Notes: generated from the letters alone by a model not told the origin. Numbered from the stretch's first letter, positions 22,722 to 33,957 are shown. The stretch is 64,000 nt of DNA from Crotalaria pallida (GCA_037953625.1 CM075651.1:136800501-136864500), one strand, 5' to 3'. Made by a program: numbers and translations.

Positions 22722-24548
22722 ATGGCAGTGAAAAGCAAAATCCTCATCATCGGTCCTACAGGAGCCACTGGAAGGCACATTGTGAGGGCTAGTGTTGAGG
22801 CAGGGCACCCCACTTATATTCTGGTCAGTAACACCACCGGCACTGAAATACCTAACAAGCCAGAGTTGATAGCAACCGCTAATCCTGAAACCAAGCTTGA
22901 GTTGTTAGAGAGCTTCAAGAGTTCTGGAGTCACTCTCCTCATAGTATGACCTTTATTAGTTTCCAGCATTACATACAATTTCTACTCCTTATTAATTGTT
23001 CTAATATTACTATATTATTACTAATATCTTATAAAGCATAGGAATCTTATAAGAAGGCAATTTTCAATGCAAACTTATTAAAATTTTTATAAATGTTATA
23101 GGACATATGTTAGAAAAATCCTTCATATATTAATATCTTATGAATTATCTATGCATTTGTGTTTGATTCTATATATATAGGGTTCATTGAGTGAACATGA
23201 AAGTCTGGTAAAGGCAATCAAGCAAGTTGATGTTGTAATATTTGCGGGAGGTAAAGTGGTATTATAAAATCAAAAGAAGGTCATTGAAGCGATTAAAGAA
23301 GCTGGAAATGTCAAGGTAGTAACATAGCTAGAACTGGATTTGGATTCGGTGACTATAAATTAAACTATAAAATGTATTTTTGTAACTTTAGCGTCATTGA
23401 ATGAAGATCAAATGAATTTGATTCCAAATTATTATGTTTTATATTTGATTTTTGTTTTAAGTTTCTCAATCTTCATTCAACCACTCAGATTTATCAAAAT
23501 ATGCCAAATTTAATATTTTCATAGCCACTAAATCTATATATGCATAATTATGTCGTAAAATCTCAAATTTCATTCTTAATGATTTCTATTGTAATAATTA
23601 AGTGGTGACCCGTAATTTGTATGTGATTTAGAGATTCTTTCCATCGGAATTCGGGCTGGATGTAGATCGTCACGATGCCGTTGAGCCAGTTAGACAAGTT
23701 TTTGAAGACAAAGCAAGATTTCGAAGACAAATTGAAGCAGCGGGAATTCCTTACACTTATATCTGTTGTCATGCCTACACTGGTTACTTCTTACGTAACT
23801 TGGCACAAGTAGGATGCACAAAACCACCCCGAGACAAGGTTTCCATCCTAGGAGATGGAAATATTAAAGGTAATTATTATTAACACCTTATTAATTAGTA
23901 TGATGACTAAACTTATAAATGTTAATAATTACCGCTAATAGAACAAATAGCTTGCTAACTAGTGTCATGAATAAAAGTCTTCAATGAAATGTTGTGTACT
24001 ATATTACTATTGCAATAAAAACTTTGCCATCTCTTTTATTAGGAGCTTATGTGACACAAGAGGATGTAGGGACTTATACTATTAAAGCAGCTGATGATCC
24101 CAGAACCTTGAATAAAATTGTACACATAAGACTCCCTGCCAATTATCTGACAATGAATGAGATTGTATCAATGTGGGAGAACAAAATTGGGAAGACCCTT
24201 GAGAAAATTTATATTCCAGAGGAACAAATTCTTAAGAATATCAAAGGTCATTTTAATACTTTGTATTTATTGTCACAAATTCAAATTCATTGGTTTTTTT
24301 TTTTTTTTTTTTTTTGCAATATTAATTAGTAACTAACTATGTCTTGTTTTATGATGTGAATGTTTTTGTTGTTTCCTGCAGAAGCGGCTTCTTTACATCT
24401 TAGCTATGTCTGGGCATTGTACCACTCACAGCAAATAAGGGGAGATGCAGTGTATGAAATTGATCCTATCAAAGATTTTGAGGCTCATGAACTTTATCCA
24501 GATGTCAAATATACTACCGTTGACGAATATTTGGATCAGTTTGTCTGA
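22722..24548 (+). pseudogene. Isoflavone reductase-like gene with premature stop
   Basis: Five exons are clear: 22722-22943, 23181-23315, 23632-23869, 24043-24246 and 24382-24548, all with GT/AG introns and consistent phase. The product belongs to the NAD(P)H-dependent PIP family (pinoresinol-lariciresinol, isoflavone and phenylcoumaran benzylic ether reductases) and resembles legume isoflavone reductase most. That enzyme reduces 2'-hydroxyisoflavones to isoflavanones on the route to pterocarpan phytoalexins such as medicarpin. Visible motifs are the N-terminal NADPH loop GPTGATGRHI, RFFPSEFGLDVDRHDAVEP, the FEDKA segment with the family lysine, and the C-terminal VYEIDPIKDFEA...YPDV. Exon 2 has an in-frame TAA (23265-23267) where family members have a glutamate codon, cutting the product to 102 residues of about 321. 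A donor-like GGTAAAG at 23250 would skip the stop but shift the frame. Everything else is intact, so loss looks recent. The track start one codon upstream is GTG; ATG at 22722 is used here. Confidence 0.92.
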
Positions 24549-25296
24549 ATTACCAAATACGAGAAATGTTACAAAATGCTCAAATCTTAATAAACCAATG
24601 TTATTTTTCTTGTGGAATTATTGTATCACTAGCAATAAAGTTTGTTATTTGGTTTTCAAAATAAAATATGCAAAATTGTTGTTTGATCTCCTAAGTTATT
24701 TATTTATTTTAAATTGGTCCTCAAGTTTTATTCTATTATTACAGTTAACCCTTCCATTATTTTTCCTAACAAATTCATTAACAAACCCTTTTTTTCCTCT
24801 CCCAATCGTCTCCCTCATCTTTTCCAGCAACATTTCTATATTTTTGGATTTTTTTTCTTTCTACCTCCTCTTTCTTCTTTCATAGTTGTTTCTCACAATC
24901 ACATCGCTCCACTCAAGGTTATTAAAATCGTGGCAATGATCGAATTGGTTTGGCAATGATTTATTGCTTTAGTAGTTTAACATGTATAATAATAATTAAA
25001 CCACATACAAGTTAATAAACTGGTTAACCCGAGCACAATATATATATTTATAAGAAAATTAAGAAAAGTACTAAAATTTAAAATCTATAATTTACAGTAA
25101 TCTACTCTAAATTTCCATGAACATACACATACTCGATCTTTAAATGTTTAACAAATTACATATTTCAAACTAAAAATATTTATGACACTTAACATGCTAC
25201 TCATCAAATGTCGCAGCTGAAAGTCACAATGCATAATTCGATTCAAATATTTAATAAGTATGAGGCATGAATTAAAATTAGTATATTTCTATCATG
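24549..25296. other. Downstream intergenic DNA
   Basis: Presumably the 3' UTR of the isoflavone reductase homologue, then AT-rich DNA. Sequence at 24690-24780 ('ttggtcctcaagttttatt') resembles one arm of the foldback repeats at 26557 and 28041, but no second arm is seen. ORFs at 24445-24959 are leucine/phenylalanine-rich readings of T-rich DNA. Confidence 0.4.
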
Positions 25297-25676
25297 CATG
25301 TAATCCAAAATTGGATGGTTGTTATGCAACCTTTTCTTAAACCAATAAGAAGTTGTCATCTATGTCATGTCATTATTTGAGGTAGTTAAAATTAGTTTTT
25401 TGCAATTTAATCCAATATAAAAAGTAAATTAAAAATTTAGTCCTTTGTACCTATAGACAAATTATAACTTTTAATTTAAAAAAAATTAAAGTTGTTTGTA
25501 TAATCTATAGGTACAAAGGACTAAATTTTTAATTTACTTTTTATGTTAGACTAAATTGCAAAAAACTAATTTTAACTACTTCAAATAATGACATGACACA
25601 GGTAGTAACTTCTTATTGGTTTAAGAAAAAGTTGCATAGCAACCATCCAATTTTGGATTACATGTTAGCAAGCCCC
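25297..25676. repeat. MITE with long inverted repeats, copy 2
   Basis: Same family as 12274-12660: left arm 'catgtaatccaaaattggatgg', right arm its inverse, with inner pairing through 'ggtacaaaggactaaat' and 'atttagtcctttgtacc'. Arms of about 180 bp leave almost no loop, so the transcript would fold into a long hairpin. Confidence 0.8.
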
Positions 25677-25701
25677 TTAAAATTAAACAAGCTAAAAATT
25701 A

Positions 25702-25805
25702 ATGTCACGAAGGGGGGCTTGGTTCATGACATTCGTTTGGCTTTGAGTCGAGGTTATAGAAGAGTGGTGGTTGATGCTAATATGGTAGATCAGATGACGC
25801 TTTAA
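25702..25805 (+). pseudogene. Possible LINE RNase H-like fragment
   Basis: Right after the MITE the frame reads GGLVHDIRLALSRGYRRVVVDANMVDQ, then a stop. The pattern (l.la...G.rrv.v..Ds..v) resembles the RNase H-like C-terminal domain of plant LINE polyproteins. The match is short and the acidic residues are partly replaced, so this is tentative. Confidence 0.35.
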
Positions 25806-26556
25806 TTTATACAAACATGGTCATGAGCTTAATGGTAATTAAATGGTGTTGCTAAAGTTTATAACAGTGCTCCTAGTTTTATCACTATATTTGCAGTTTT
25901 TCTATGATACTGTATAAGTGTATGTATATCCCCATAGGGGTGTAATTTCGTTCTGGTTTAAGGCTTTTAGTGTAATTGAAAGAAAAACGTAACGAAGAAG
26001 TACACTCATTCATGATCAGTAATACACAAACATAAAAAATAAAAAAAAAAATAACTTCTTGATTTCATTGAATTATGAATACATTTTCTTTACTAGTGTA
26101 ATTATAGTGGTTGTATGTTTCATTAACAGATTCTATGGCTTGAGAGCAGCTGATATGTTTGTTCCTCATATGAGCGTAATATAGAAAAGCACATGTAGAA
26201 AAAAGGCTTCAAAGGTTAACTTTTTAAGATTCAAACATGAAAACTACCCAATACATCTAATATAATTAAAAACCAGATCACATCTTAATTTTCACTATGC
26301 ACCAAAAATAACAAGACCGTATGTATAATAATAGAACCATTTCTGTTGGGAAAAATACTACAATCAGCACATAAGGATTTAATGTGAAAAAACTCTAAAA
26401 TTGAAAAAAAAAAATTACATACGGTCGTTGTTGCCTAAAAACAATCAAAAAATAATACTATGTGAAAATTTTTACATACATGTCACAATATTCTCTAAGT
26501 ATGTATAAGAAGAGAAAACAAAGGTTTGTCACCTAATTCCAGGAGTCATTATATTT

Positions 26557-27115
26557 TGGGTCTCTGAACTAAGGTTTTTTTTTTTTTTAAATTGGTCCTT
26601 CAACTTTTTTTTTTCAAATTTTGGGTCCCTAAATTTTGCTTAAATATTTTTAAATGGTTTTTTTGGTATTTAAATGATGATATGCTCAATTACATGTCAT
26701 GTCAGTTTTGTAACATCTACATGTGATGTGTTATGTGGTGTCACATGACACCTTATTTAAAAAAATATATAAATTCTTATAAAAATAATTAAAATGTTTG
26801 ATTTTCTTTTAAAAAAATTAATTTTTAATTAATTTTGACAAATTTCAAAAAATAATAAATTTTTTTTTATTAATTAAAAGGTTTTATTTTTGTCTTATTA
26901 AAAAAAATAAATTTTTTAATTGTGGTGTGTCACGCATCGACATGGTGAAGATGACATGACATGTCAATCATATCATCACTTAAGTGATGAAATGACGATT
27001 TTCAAATATTTAAGCAAAATTCAAGCATCCAAAACATTAAAAAAAAAACAGTTTAAGGACCAATTCCAAAGTAGCATATAAGTTCAAGGACTAAAAACTT
27101 AAATAAATCTATTCC
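26557..27115. repeat. Foldback / Mutator-type repeat
   Basis: Left arm phrases 'ttgggtctctgaac', 'attggtccttcaac' and 'tgggtccctaaattttgctt' are mirrored on the right by 'aagcaaaattcaag', 'aaggaccaattcc' and 'tcaaggactaaaaac'. Inner arms pair through 'gacatgacatgtcaatc'. It is imperfect, non-coding and similar in style to 28041 and 52670. No TSD was fixed. Confidence 0.5.
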
Positions 27116-28040
27116 ATATACTCCTATGTAGACAGTCTTATAAGTTATAACAATACTTTTTCATGTTCTTATTATAAGACATATTTAACCGAATTACATA
27201 CTAATAAAAGTAGTTAATTTTTTTTTATTTTTAAGAAAATACTATAACATTTCAATTTCACCTTTCCAAGTCTCCTTGAAAAGTTTGCATTCACTATTTA
27301 AAAAAACAATAGGTATTCAAAGCATTTTAAGAAGTGTAAATAAGAGAAAAAAATAAATAATCATCGAAAATGTAAAATAACTTATAATTAAAAAATTAAT
27401 TTTAAAATGTGATTTATAATAAAAAAATTCTAAGGAAAATATAATAGTCCATATAGTTATGTCATAATATAATACTTTCATCTGTTCTTATATATGTCAT
27501 ATTTTAGAATAATTTTTGTTTCTATATGTAGATTACTTTAATTTATATTTTTTTAGAAGATATTTATTTTTTTTAAACCTAAATTAACTTTATTAAATGA
27601 ATGTGTTAATCAACTATGTTCAATTTTTCATGAAAAATGTAATACAAGTAAACTAAATAAGTATTAAATTAATATGCTATACTTTAAAAAAAAATTAACT
27701 TCTCACCTTGATTCTTATATTTCAATTAAGGGTTTTTTAATCTCATCCATGCGTCTAAAAGTGAATATTTTTTTATTGGAAAGTATTGTGTTGCTAAAAT
27801 AAAAAGACTTTGTATTTATTTTGTTAATGAAAAATATTCACTTTTAAGCTCTTATCCTCGTCCCTAAGGGTGGAGGTTAAGAAAACCCTCGGTTAAATGA
27901 GACTTAGAGGAAAAAATAAAGTACTTCCTCTGTTTCATATGTAGTGTTCATAAAGTTTTTGTCCTATGTTTCGTATGTACTGCTCTTTTACAAAATCCAA
28001 TACATAATTAATATTATTTTTCCAAATACACATTTAATTA
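27116..28040. other. AT-rich intergenic DNA with MITE remnants
   Basis: Contains 'attataagacatatttaaccg' near 27170, matching the left part of the MITEs at 50649 and 53412. MITE-like ends also occur at about 27474 and 27925 ('acttcctctgtttcatatg'). No coding sequence. Confidence 0.4.
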
Positions 28041-28597
28041 GGTTTTTTTAAGCGATAGGTCCCAAAACTTAAGGGGTGTTTTTGATTTAGTCCTTCATCT
28101 TTTTTTTTGTTGAATCTGGTCCCTAAACTTTAACGTTGTTTAGAACTAGTCCTTCCGTTAACCCAAAATTAACTTCGTCAGTGTCTTCCAATAAGATGTT
28201 GCCACGTGTCCCAACTTGCAATTTTTTTTTGGCATTTTTGACCTTTGAGGTCCCTAAACTTAGGGGGTAATTGAATTTAGTCCCTATCCTTTTTTTCGTT
28301 GGATCAGGTCCCTAAACTTCGGACCATTTTGGATTAAGTCCTTCTGTTAGTTTTAATCTAACATCGTTACCTTGGGAAAACTTTTTATGCCACGTGGACC
28401 AAATACTTTAATGCCACATGGAATTTTTCTTTTAAAATTGAAAAATTACAAAATTACAAAAAATAAATAAAATTAAAAAAAACAGACTCTTGCTTCCTCC
28501 TTCTATATGTTCGATCAGCATGAGTTTATTCCTAGAACTCAAGTATTTGTTAATCCATCCACCTGCATCCTATCTGTTCCTTTTAGCTTATTATTAC

Positions 28598-28771
28598 CTG
28601 ATTTGAAGTACAACTGAACCAAGCATCATAAACAGACCCACCATGCCACAGAAAATTTTTCAGGCCAGAATGTGAACCACCTTCCCTATCTTCCTCTTGT
28701 TCCTCGTCGTGGTCGATCGTCTCGTTAAGGCTTGACATAATTGTTTCTTCATCTTGGTTAGGGGGTGACAT
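28598..28771 (-). pseudogene. Captured exon 1 of an AUX1/LAX auxin influx carrier
   Basis: The minus strand starts ATG at 28771 and reads MSPPNQDEETIMSSLNET, an acidic stretch, and then LKNFLWHGGSVYDAWFSC followed by TSNQ. It ends exactly at a splice donor CAG|GTAATA (28598/28597). The NFLWHGGSV.DAWFSC motif is the conserved N-terminus of AUX1/LAX proteins, plasma-membrane auxin/proton symporters of the amino-acid permease superfamily, where exon 1 ends after SNQ. The family alanine before SNQ is threonine here. Only 58 codons are present; all transmembrane segments are absent. About 50 bp of intron 1 and some A-rich 5' leader came along. It lies inside a Mutator-like element, so it is a transduplicated fragment. 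Confidence 0.88.
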
Positions 28772-28910
28772 TGTTTTTCAGAATATAAAAATCTAAACAA
28801 AAAAAAAAAAAACACACACACAGTGTCAAGTGATAAAAACTGAGTTAGACACCTACCAAACCTTCATCATCAAACTCTAAAGTAATAAAAATGAGATTTT
28901 TCTGTGTCAA

Positions 28911-29180
28911 TCAAAGATACTTGTTGCCTTTCTTCCTCCCTCCAGACTCTGCATATGACGCGCCGCTAAGAAGAAGGCGGAGGAAGCGGAGAAGAGGGTG
29001 GAGGCTGGAAAGCAGAGGACACTGAGGTTGTTGAGGGTTAGAAGTTGCGAGGCTGCTGCACGGTGAAGGAAGCGCGACTGGTCTCCTTCGATGTCGCATC
29101 AAATTTGCAGAGAAGATGACCAAGCGAAGGATGAAGAACGAAGAGGATCTTCGGGGTCGCCGCTGCAACTAGGTTCCAGG
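28911..29180. other. Second captured-looking block in the Mutator-like element
   Basis: A GC-richer segment between the LAX exon and the right arm. On the plus strand one frame reads AAKKKAEEAEKRVEAGK and runs on with stops. On the minus strand 85 codons are open (28911-29168), proline/serine/leucine-rich. Neither is recognised. It probably comes from another host gene, which would make the element chimeric. Confidence 0.35.
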
Positions 29181-29655
29181 GGCGTTGCATTCCCATCGTT
29201 ATACAAAAAAAATCAATTTTTTTTAATTTTATTTATTTTTTGTAATTTTTCAATTTTAAAAGAAAATTTTCATGTGGCATTAATTTATTGGTCCACATGG
29301 CATAAAAATTTCCACGTGGTAATGGTGTTAGATTAAAACTAACAGAATGACTTAATCCAAAATGCTCCAGAGTTTAGGGACCTGATCCAACGAAAAAAAA
29401 AAGGATAGGGACTAAATTCAATTATTCCCCTAAGTTTAAGGACCTCAAAGTCAAAAAGCAAAAAAAATGCAAGTTGGGACACGTGGCAACATCTTATTGG
29501 AAGACACTGACGGAGTTAACTTTGGGTTAACAGAAGGACTAGTTCCAAATGGCGTTAAAATTTAGGGACCAGATCCAACAAAAAAAAGTTTAAGACTAAA
29601 TCCAAAACACCTCCTAAGTTTAAGGACCTATCGCTTAAAAAAGCCCATTTAATTA

Positions 29656-30352
29656 TTACGCTATTTTTTTATTTTCAATATTTTTCTCTCTCTTCAATAA
29701 TAATCATATAAAGGCATTATAATCGAAATACATCAAACTATTACATCATTTAATGACTTCCTTAAACACATGTATAAACCAATAAAATTGAATTGCCAAG
29801 AAGAAGCTTAAGCAGCAGGTGAAGAATAAGAAACTGAAATGGAGCTTTCTTATGAAATTGATGCCAACGGGGGAGATGGGGCGTTTGCCAGCCAGAGGTA
29901 GTACGTGGATCATTAAAGTACTTTAGGAGTAGATGATACTGTAAGTTAATACTGTATTGTGCTAGTTTCTAGAAATTAAAGTAAGCATTGAAAAATTAGC
30001 AAATTTATTATGTTCTAATAATTGGGTAGAAGGGTATTTTTGGAAGAACATATCATTTTTTATATGAGATTCAACAATATTGGTGGACGTGAAAAAACTC
30101 AAGAGGGCCTTATAAAAAGGAACGGAGAGAGTACACAACTTACGTATACTATTAAACAGAGTGAGCATCATTGTTTAGTGTTCTTTGAAGTTTGAATTGT
30201 CATTCTAGAATTCCGGCCGGTGGCTTTCTCACCCTTTTCTGGAATAGTCTTTCTACAATTAAGGTGCCTGTATGCGCCCTACTCTAGGTTATTATTACTC
30301 ACAACGTTTTATTTACTATTGCTTATAAAGTTTTTACCTCATGTTTTATATA

Positions 30353-30393
<41 letters not shown>

Positions 30394-31200
30394 CAAAATT
30401 CAATATATAATTAATGTTATGTTTTCAGGAGTTAGAATATGTAAACACCCCTATTTGCTCAATACATTTTAGATTCTCACTAATAATTATAGGATACTTT
30501 CGAGAAAGTATATAAAATATTTAAATTTTCCCGGTAAATGATTTTTTTAAAGGGTGTGAAAAATTAGTCAAAGAGATTTATAATAAGGATCGAAGAGGGT
30601 ATAAGAATTTCTTAACTTCAGCCTTTAGAATTGAAGATAAAAGGTTTAATAAAGTAATTTTGCATTGAATAAATAAAAATTAATATTTTGAAAAAAAAAT
30701 AGTCTTAACTTCCAAATATGTTTTTACTATTTTTTTATGTTTTATCCTTAACCCCGAGAAAAACCGAAAATATATAATAAAATTGGACTAAACAATTAAA
30801 AAAAAAAAGTAATAGTGTCAAAAAGTTACAAAGAAAAAATAAGATAAACATACATGTGAAGAACAATGCTTGAGTTTTGTCTTATACTCATTCCCTTCCA
30901 TTTTGTTTGATCTTTTAGGTTTCGGGATACAAATTAAAAAATGTTGATTTTTGTAAGTTTTCTGTGTAATTTGTCTAAAATGTCTTTATTTAATCCTTAT
31001 AGAAAATTGTAGTAATATTTAATTTTTATTAGTAAATGTATATATTAATTAATGTATAGTGTTTTAGAGATGAGAGAGATGATAAAAATAGAATTAATGA
31101 GGAATAAGAAAAATGATTGAATGAAGGGTTAAAATTAAAAAGAAAAATATGTTTTTGAATTACAATTGTAAAAGGACAAAATATATGAACAGAAAAAAAC
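29656..31200. other. Intergenic DNA, no gene
   Basis: AT-rich. 29820-29910 is a less AT-rich patch ('aacgggggagatggggcg') without a recognised source. 30430-30603 is a truncated member of the MITE family at 984 in reverse orientation ('acacccctatttgctcaa'). No convincing ORF. Confidence 0.45.
30353..30391. repeat. TA microsatellite
   Basis: An almost uninterrupted run of TA dinucleotides, about 39 bp. Similar short TA tracts occur at 2066-2092 and 44314-44329. Confidence 0.95.
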
Positions 31201-31611
31201 CTAAATGACCAAATAAAAAGGAACGGAAAAATTAGCAATGATGGTGAGTACAGTGATGAGTTGGGGTAATGAAAATTTGCAGTTTAAATATTCACAAGTT
31301 TTAGGTGATAGAAACCCACAATAATAGATAAATTTTGGGCACCACTTCTGAACCTTTGGCCAACGGCACCACGCTATAATGCACCGTTCTCCAGTTATAT
31401 TTGCAAGCACTACTCTCCTTCCAAGGGGCTTGGTTATGTCAATACGAGCCTTGATTCTTAGGTACGGACCAAAAGGGTGTCCATACTCATGTGATTCCAA
31501 TTTTGTTGCAACCCCGAGTATGTCCCCAATCGTGACACCCACACTCCTCATCCGAAGGCCAAGGGGGAGATCATAAACTCTGATCCAGAAAATTGAGTGA
31601 CCAAACTCCAT
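31201..31611 (-). pseudogene. LINE ORF1-like (DUF4283 / CCHC) fragment
   Basis: The minus-strand frame starts MEFGHSIFWIRVYDLPLG and reads VGVTIGDILGVATKLE, GPYLRIKARIDITKPLGRRV and VKYQ-like positions KVQKWCPKFIYYCGF. This matches the DUF4283 / zinc-knuckle region of plant non-LTR retrotransposon ORF1 (FWv.i.dlPl....... ig...G......g...lRvrv.idi.kPL.r.v). The knuckle is degraded (YYCGFLSPKTCEY) and the 3' end runs into unrelated sequence. No endonuclease or reverse transcriptase follows. Upstream minus-strand sequence to about 31670 may be the start of the same ORF with stops. Confidence 0.75.
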
Positions 31612-32506
31612 CTCTGAAACTCTGATGTTGGGGTTATAGTCTCTAAAGACTATAAGGTTTTTTTAGAAGGATCATGGGGCACCATCAATGACCTTCTTTT
31701 TTTCCCTTAAGTTGCCAAACCTAAAATGTAAAACATCATCTCCAAGGGAACTACTAGCCACCTTTGATACTACCTTCATTTCTTAACTTGGTTTTTTTAG
31801 ACTTGGACACACATACTAAGAAAGTATTGATTATGGTAAGTTTTATATATATTTTGTTTATAATATCTCAATTTAATCCTTATTAAAAAGAGTTAGGTTA
31901 CGTTGACAGCAGGTATAAAAATTGATCACTTACATCCTCACATAACTTTTTATATATTATGAAATTGGTCAATCCAACCGTTGAATTAATTATAATTATG
32001 TTTGTAAAATAGCAAAGAAAAACATGAATTACATTAACTTTTAAAAGAAAAGTGTTATGGGATGTTATTTTAGATATACCAGTAAATCAGCTTATTGATA
32101 TATGATGGTGCTGACAAGGCTTAGTTAGCGGATTATGTTAGCCAACTAGCTACCACAAACGTGAAGCTACCAGTAAATCAGCCCACCATGCGTTTGGAAG
32201 TCCCAAACGCCAAACCAAACGGGGCTTAAGGAGATAATGGATAAAGAAAAGCTTTTTTTATGCTTTTGTCCTTTTGCAATTTGGATTTCAACTGATTTAA
32301 GGTGTTTCAAGCATTGCCGGCACTGAGATTTCACCATCCATGATTAACTTGTTTTTGTGGGAATTGAATTTAGGAACCCAGCAGTCTACAACTGCTTTCA
32401 AGCATTGCTGGTATTGAAATTCAGTGCATGTTTGGCGTTATTAACGCATGTCACATTAATCACTTTTTTAGTTTATAAAAGCAATGGCCATGTACATTAT
32501 CAAATA
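31612..32506. other. Intergenic DNA containing a segment repeated near 51.6 kb
   Basis: Segments 31985-32050 and 32228-32400 recur in the same order at 51530-51595 and 51605-51785 ('tccttttgcaatttggattt' and 'accatccatgattaacttgt' in both). No coding sequence is seen. A sentence-like repeat 'taccagtaaatcagc' occurs at about 32078 and 32169. Confidence 0.6.
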
Positions 32507-32805
32507 CTCCCTTCGTCCTTTATTATATGACACCATTTTGTTAGATTTGATATTCATTTTTATAAGTCGTTTGAGAATATCTAAATAGCATTAAAGAGTT
32601 TATTCCAAATGCAACCTTTATATTATATAGGAGTGATAGAGTAATAAATACAATATAGAGATAAATGAATAAAGTTGTAAAGTTTTAAATAAAAGTAACT
32701 TTGGAATAAAAATGAATATATTTTTTTTATAAATTTGAGAGTAATAATTATTTTTCTTAATCTGCGTGAATTAGATAAAAGTGACTTATAATAAAGGGCA
32801 GGGAG
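32507..32805. repeat. Stowaway-like MITE
   Basis: Ends CTCCCTTCGTCC and GGGCAGGGAG with TA on both sides (…aaaTA and TAcaa), the Stowaway arrangement. AT-rich interior, non-coding. Confidence 0.7.
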
Positions 32806-32854
32806 TACAATTCAAGTGTACATAATAAAATTATAAAGTTTTACCTACAAGACC

Positions 32855-32950
32855 CAGCATAGTTGGCAGATGATTGAGTTCTTTAACTATGATGTCAGGG
32901 ATTTGATCCCTGTCGTGAGCATGGTCACACAAAAAAAAATTAAAAAGTTT
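32855..32950 (+). mobile_element. SINE, 3'-truncated copy
   Basis: 'cagcatagttggcagatgat' (A-box-like) and 'cagggatttgatccctg' (B-box-like) followed by an A-rich tract. It is clearly related to the SINEs at 62165 and 63097 ('cagcacagttggtagataat', 'cagtggttcgatccg'). Confidence 0.6.
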
Positions 32951-33109
32951 TTTTTTCTTGCGAATGTACATTGTTTAAAGAAATAAAATGAATTATCTTG
33001 ATGAATTAAATTAATTTTTAATTTGTGATACCAAAATCTATCTCTTAAAATATAAGACACTAAATTTTTCAATACAAATATGTTATTATACCTCCTTATC
33101 ATCAACATT

Positions 33110-33298
33110 TTTTTTACATCAACCGGTACCCGAATCTGGTTTATCCAGAATCCGACTCATCGGGTCCAATCCAACTGAGCTCGCACTAAGCGGTAGGGGT
33201 CTCCCAGCGGGGTTACTCCATACCCAAGTCTCGAACTCGAGACCAATTGGTTAAGAGATCAAGTAAGCTACCACTTGACCAACCCATGTTGGTATATC
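33110..33298 (-). mobile_element. SINE (tRNA-derived type), minus strand
   Basis: Flanked by an exact 12-bp repeat atcatcaacatt (33098-33109 and 33299-33310). On the minus strand it begins with an A-box-like TTGGTCAAGTGGTAGCTTAC, has the B-box-like GAGTTCGAGAC, and ends in an A-rich tail (atgtaaaaaaaa). Looks like a SINE, not a functional tRNA. Confidence 0.85.
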
Positions 33299-33393
33299 AT
33301 CATCAACATTAATATCCCTTCTTTTAATAGGAAAATATTTTTTAGGAAAGCGCTATCACTACTGGAGTTTGAAACTAAAAATAACACTTAGAA

Positions 33394-33575
33394 ACCCAAA
33401 TAGGTTTGGCCTAGTGGAACCATGCTAGGACCATAAGGATATTCAAAACTCATAAGACCATAAGGTTAGAGGCTCGAATCCTTGTGGAGAACATTCCTTG
33501 GGGAGGTACCCCACCCATGTTGCTCCAGGTGCCGGGACTGTGAAGTTCCCCTCCACAGTTTTTTCATTTAAATAA
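33394..33575 (+). mobile_element. SINE, family of 62429
   Basis: Flanked by a 17-bp repeat aaaaataacacttagaa (33377-33393 and 33576-33592). The interior has 'tttggcctagtggaaccatg' and 'gaggctcgaatccttg' (A- and B-box-like) and is nearly the same as 62429-62605, including 'ttgctccaggtgccggga'. Confidence 0.88.
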
Positions 33576-33592
33576 AAAAATAACACTTAGAA

Positions 33593-33957
33593 CCTGTTTG
33601 TTTAGTGTAAAAAAAAAAATGATTCTGCAGAAACAATAAGGGCAACACAATTTATATAAAATCTGAAACTATTTTGAGTTTGGTTATAAGTTTATAAATC
33701 GATTTTAGTTTATAAAGCAATTTTGTCCCACGCCTGAGCTAGGGGACAGTCAATTTTACTGTCAGATCATCAATGTTCGGTTGTAAACACATCTATGAAA
33801 GATTGGTAAAATTTTATAATAATCTATAGATTATTTTGTTACAATTGAAAAAATTGTATCTAGAAGCAGAGCAGCTAAAATGTGGCAAGCTGTGTAGTAC
33901 GATTGGTTTGAATATTTCTGGATGATTCCTTCGGGTGGGGTTGATAATAATGGTTAA
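33593..33957. other. Intergenic DNA, nothing recognised
   Basis: AT-rich, without ORFs or repeats that I could relate to other parts of the window. A phrase 'cccacgcctgagctagggga' near 33729 is less AT-rich. Confidence 0.4.

Larger units (their letters stand above)
28041..29645. mobile_element. Mutator-like element (Pack-MULE) carrying an AUX1/LAX exon
   Basis: Long terminal inverted repeats start GGTTTTTTTAAGCGATAGG on the left and end in the inverse (cctatcgcttaaaaaagcc) on the right. Pairing continues for about 430 bp (28041-28470 with 29205-29645). The element is flanked by an exact 10-bp repeat CATTTAATTA (28031-28040 and 29646-29655), in the 8-11 bp range of Mutator-like elements. No transposase. 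The unpaired centre (28490-29200) contains an auxin carrier exon and a second GC-richer block of unknown source (28930-29180). Confidence 0.9.

Noticed and set aside
31379..31576. Plus-strand 65-residue ORF
   Set aside because: Shadow of the minus-strand LINE ORF1 fragment, which has the recognisable domain.
33110..33298. tRNA genes at GTTCGA-type B boxes (also 13927, 49355, 55210, 63150)
   Set aside because: A- and B-box spacing and the surrounding sequence give no cloverleaf, and each lies in a poly(A)-tailed repeat, mostly with target duplications. They are SINEs.
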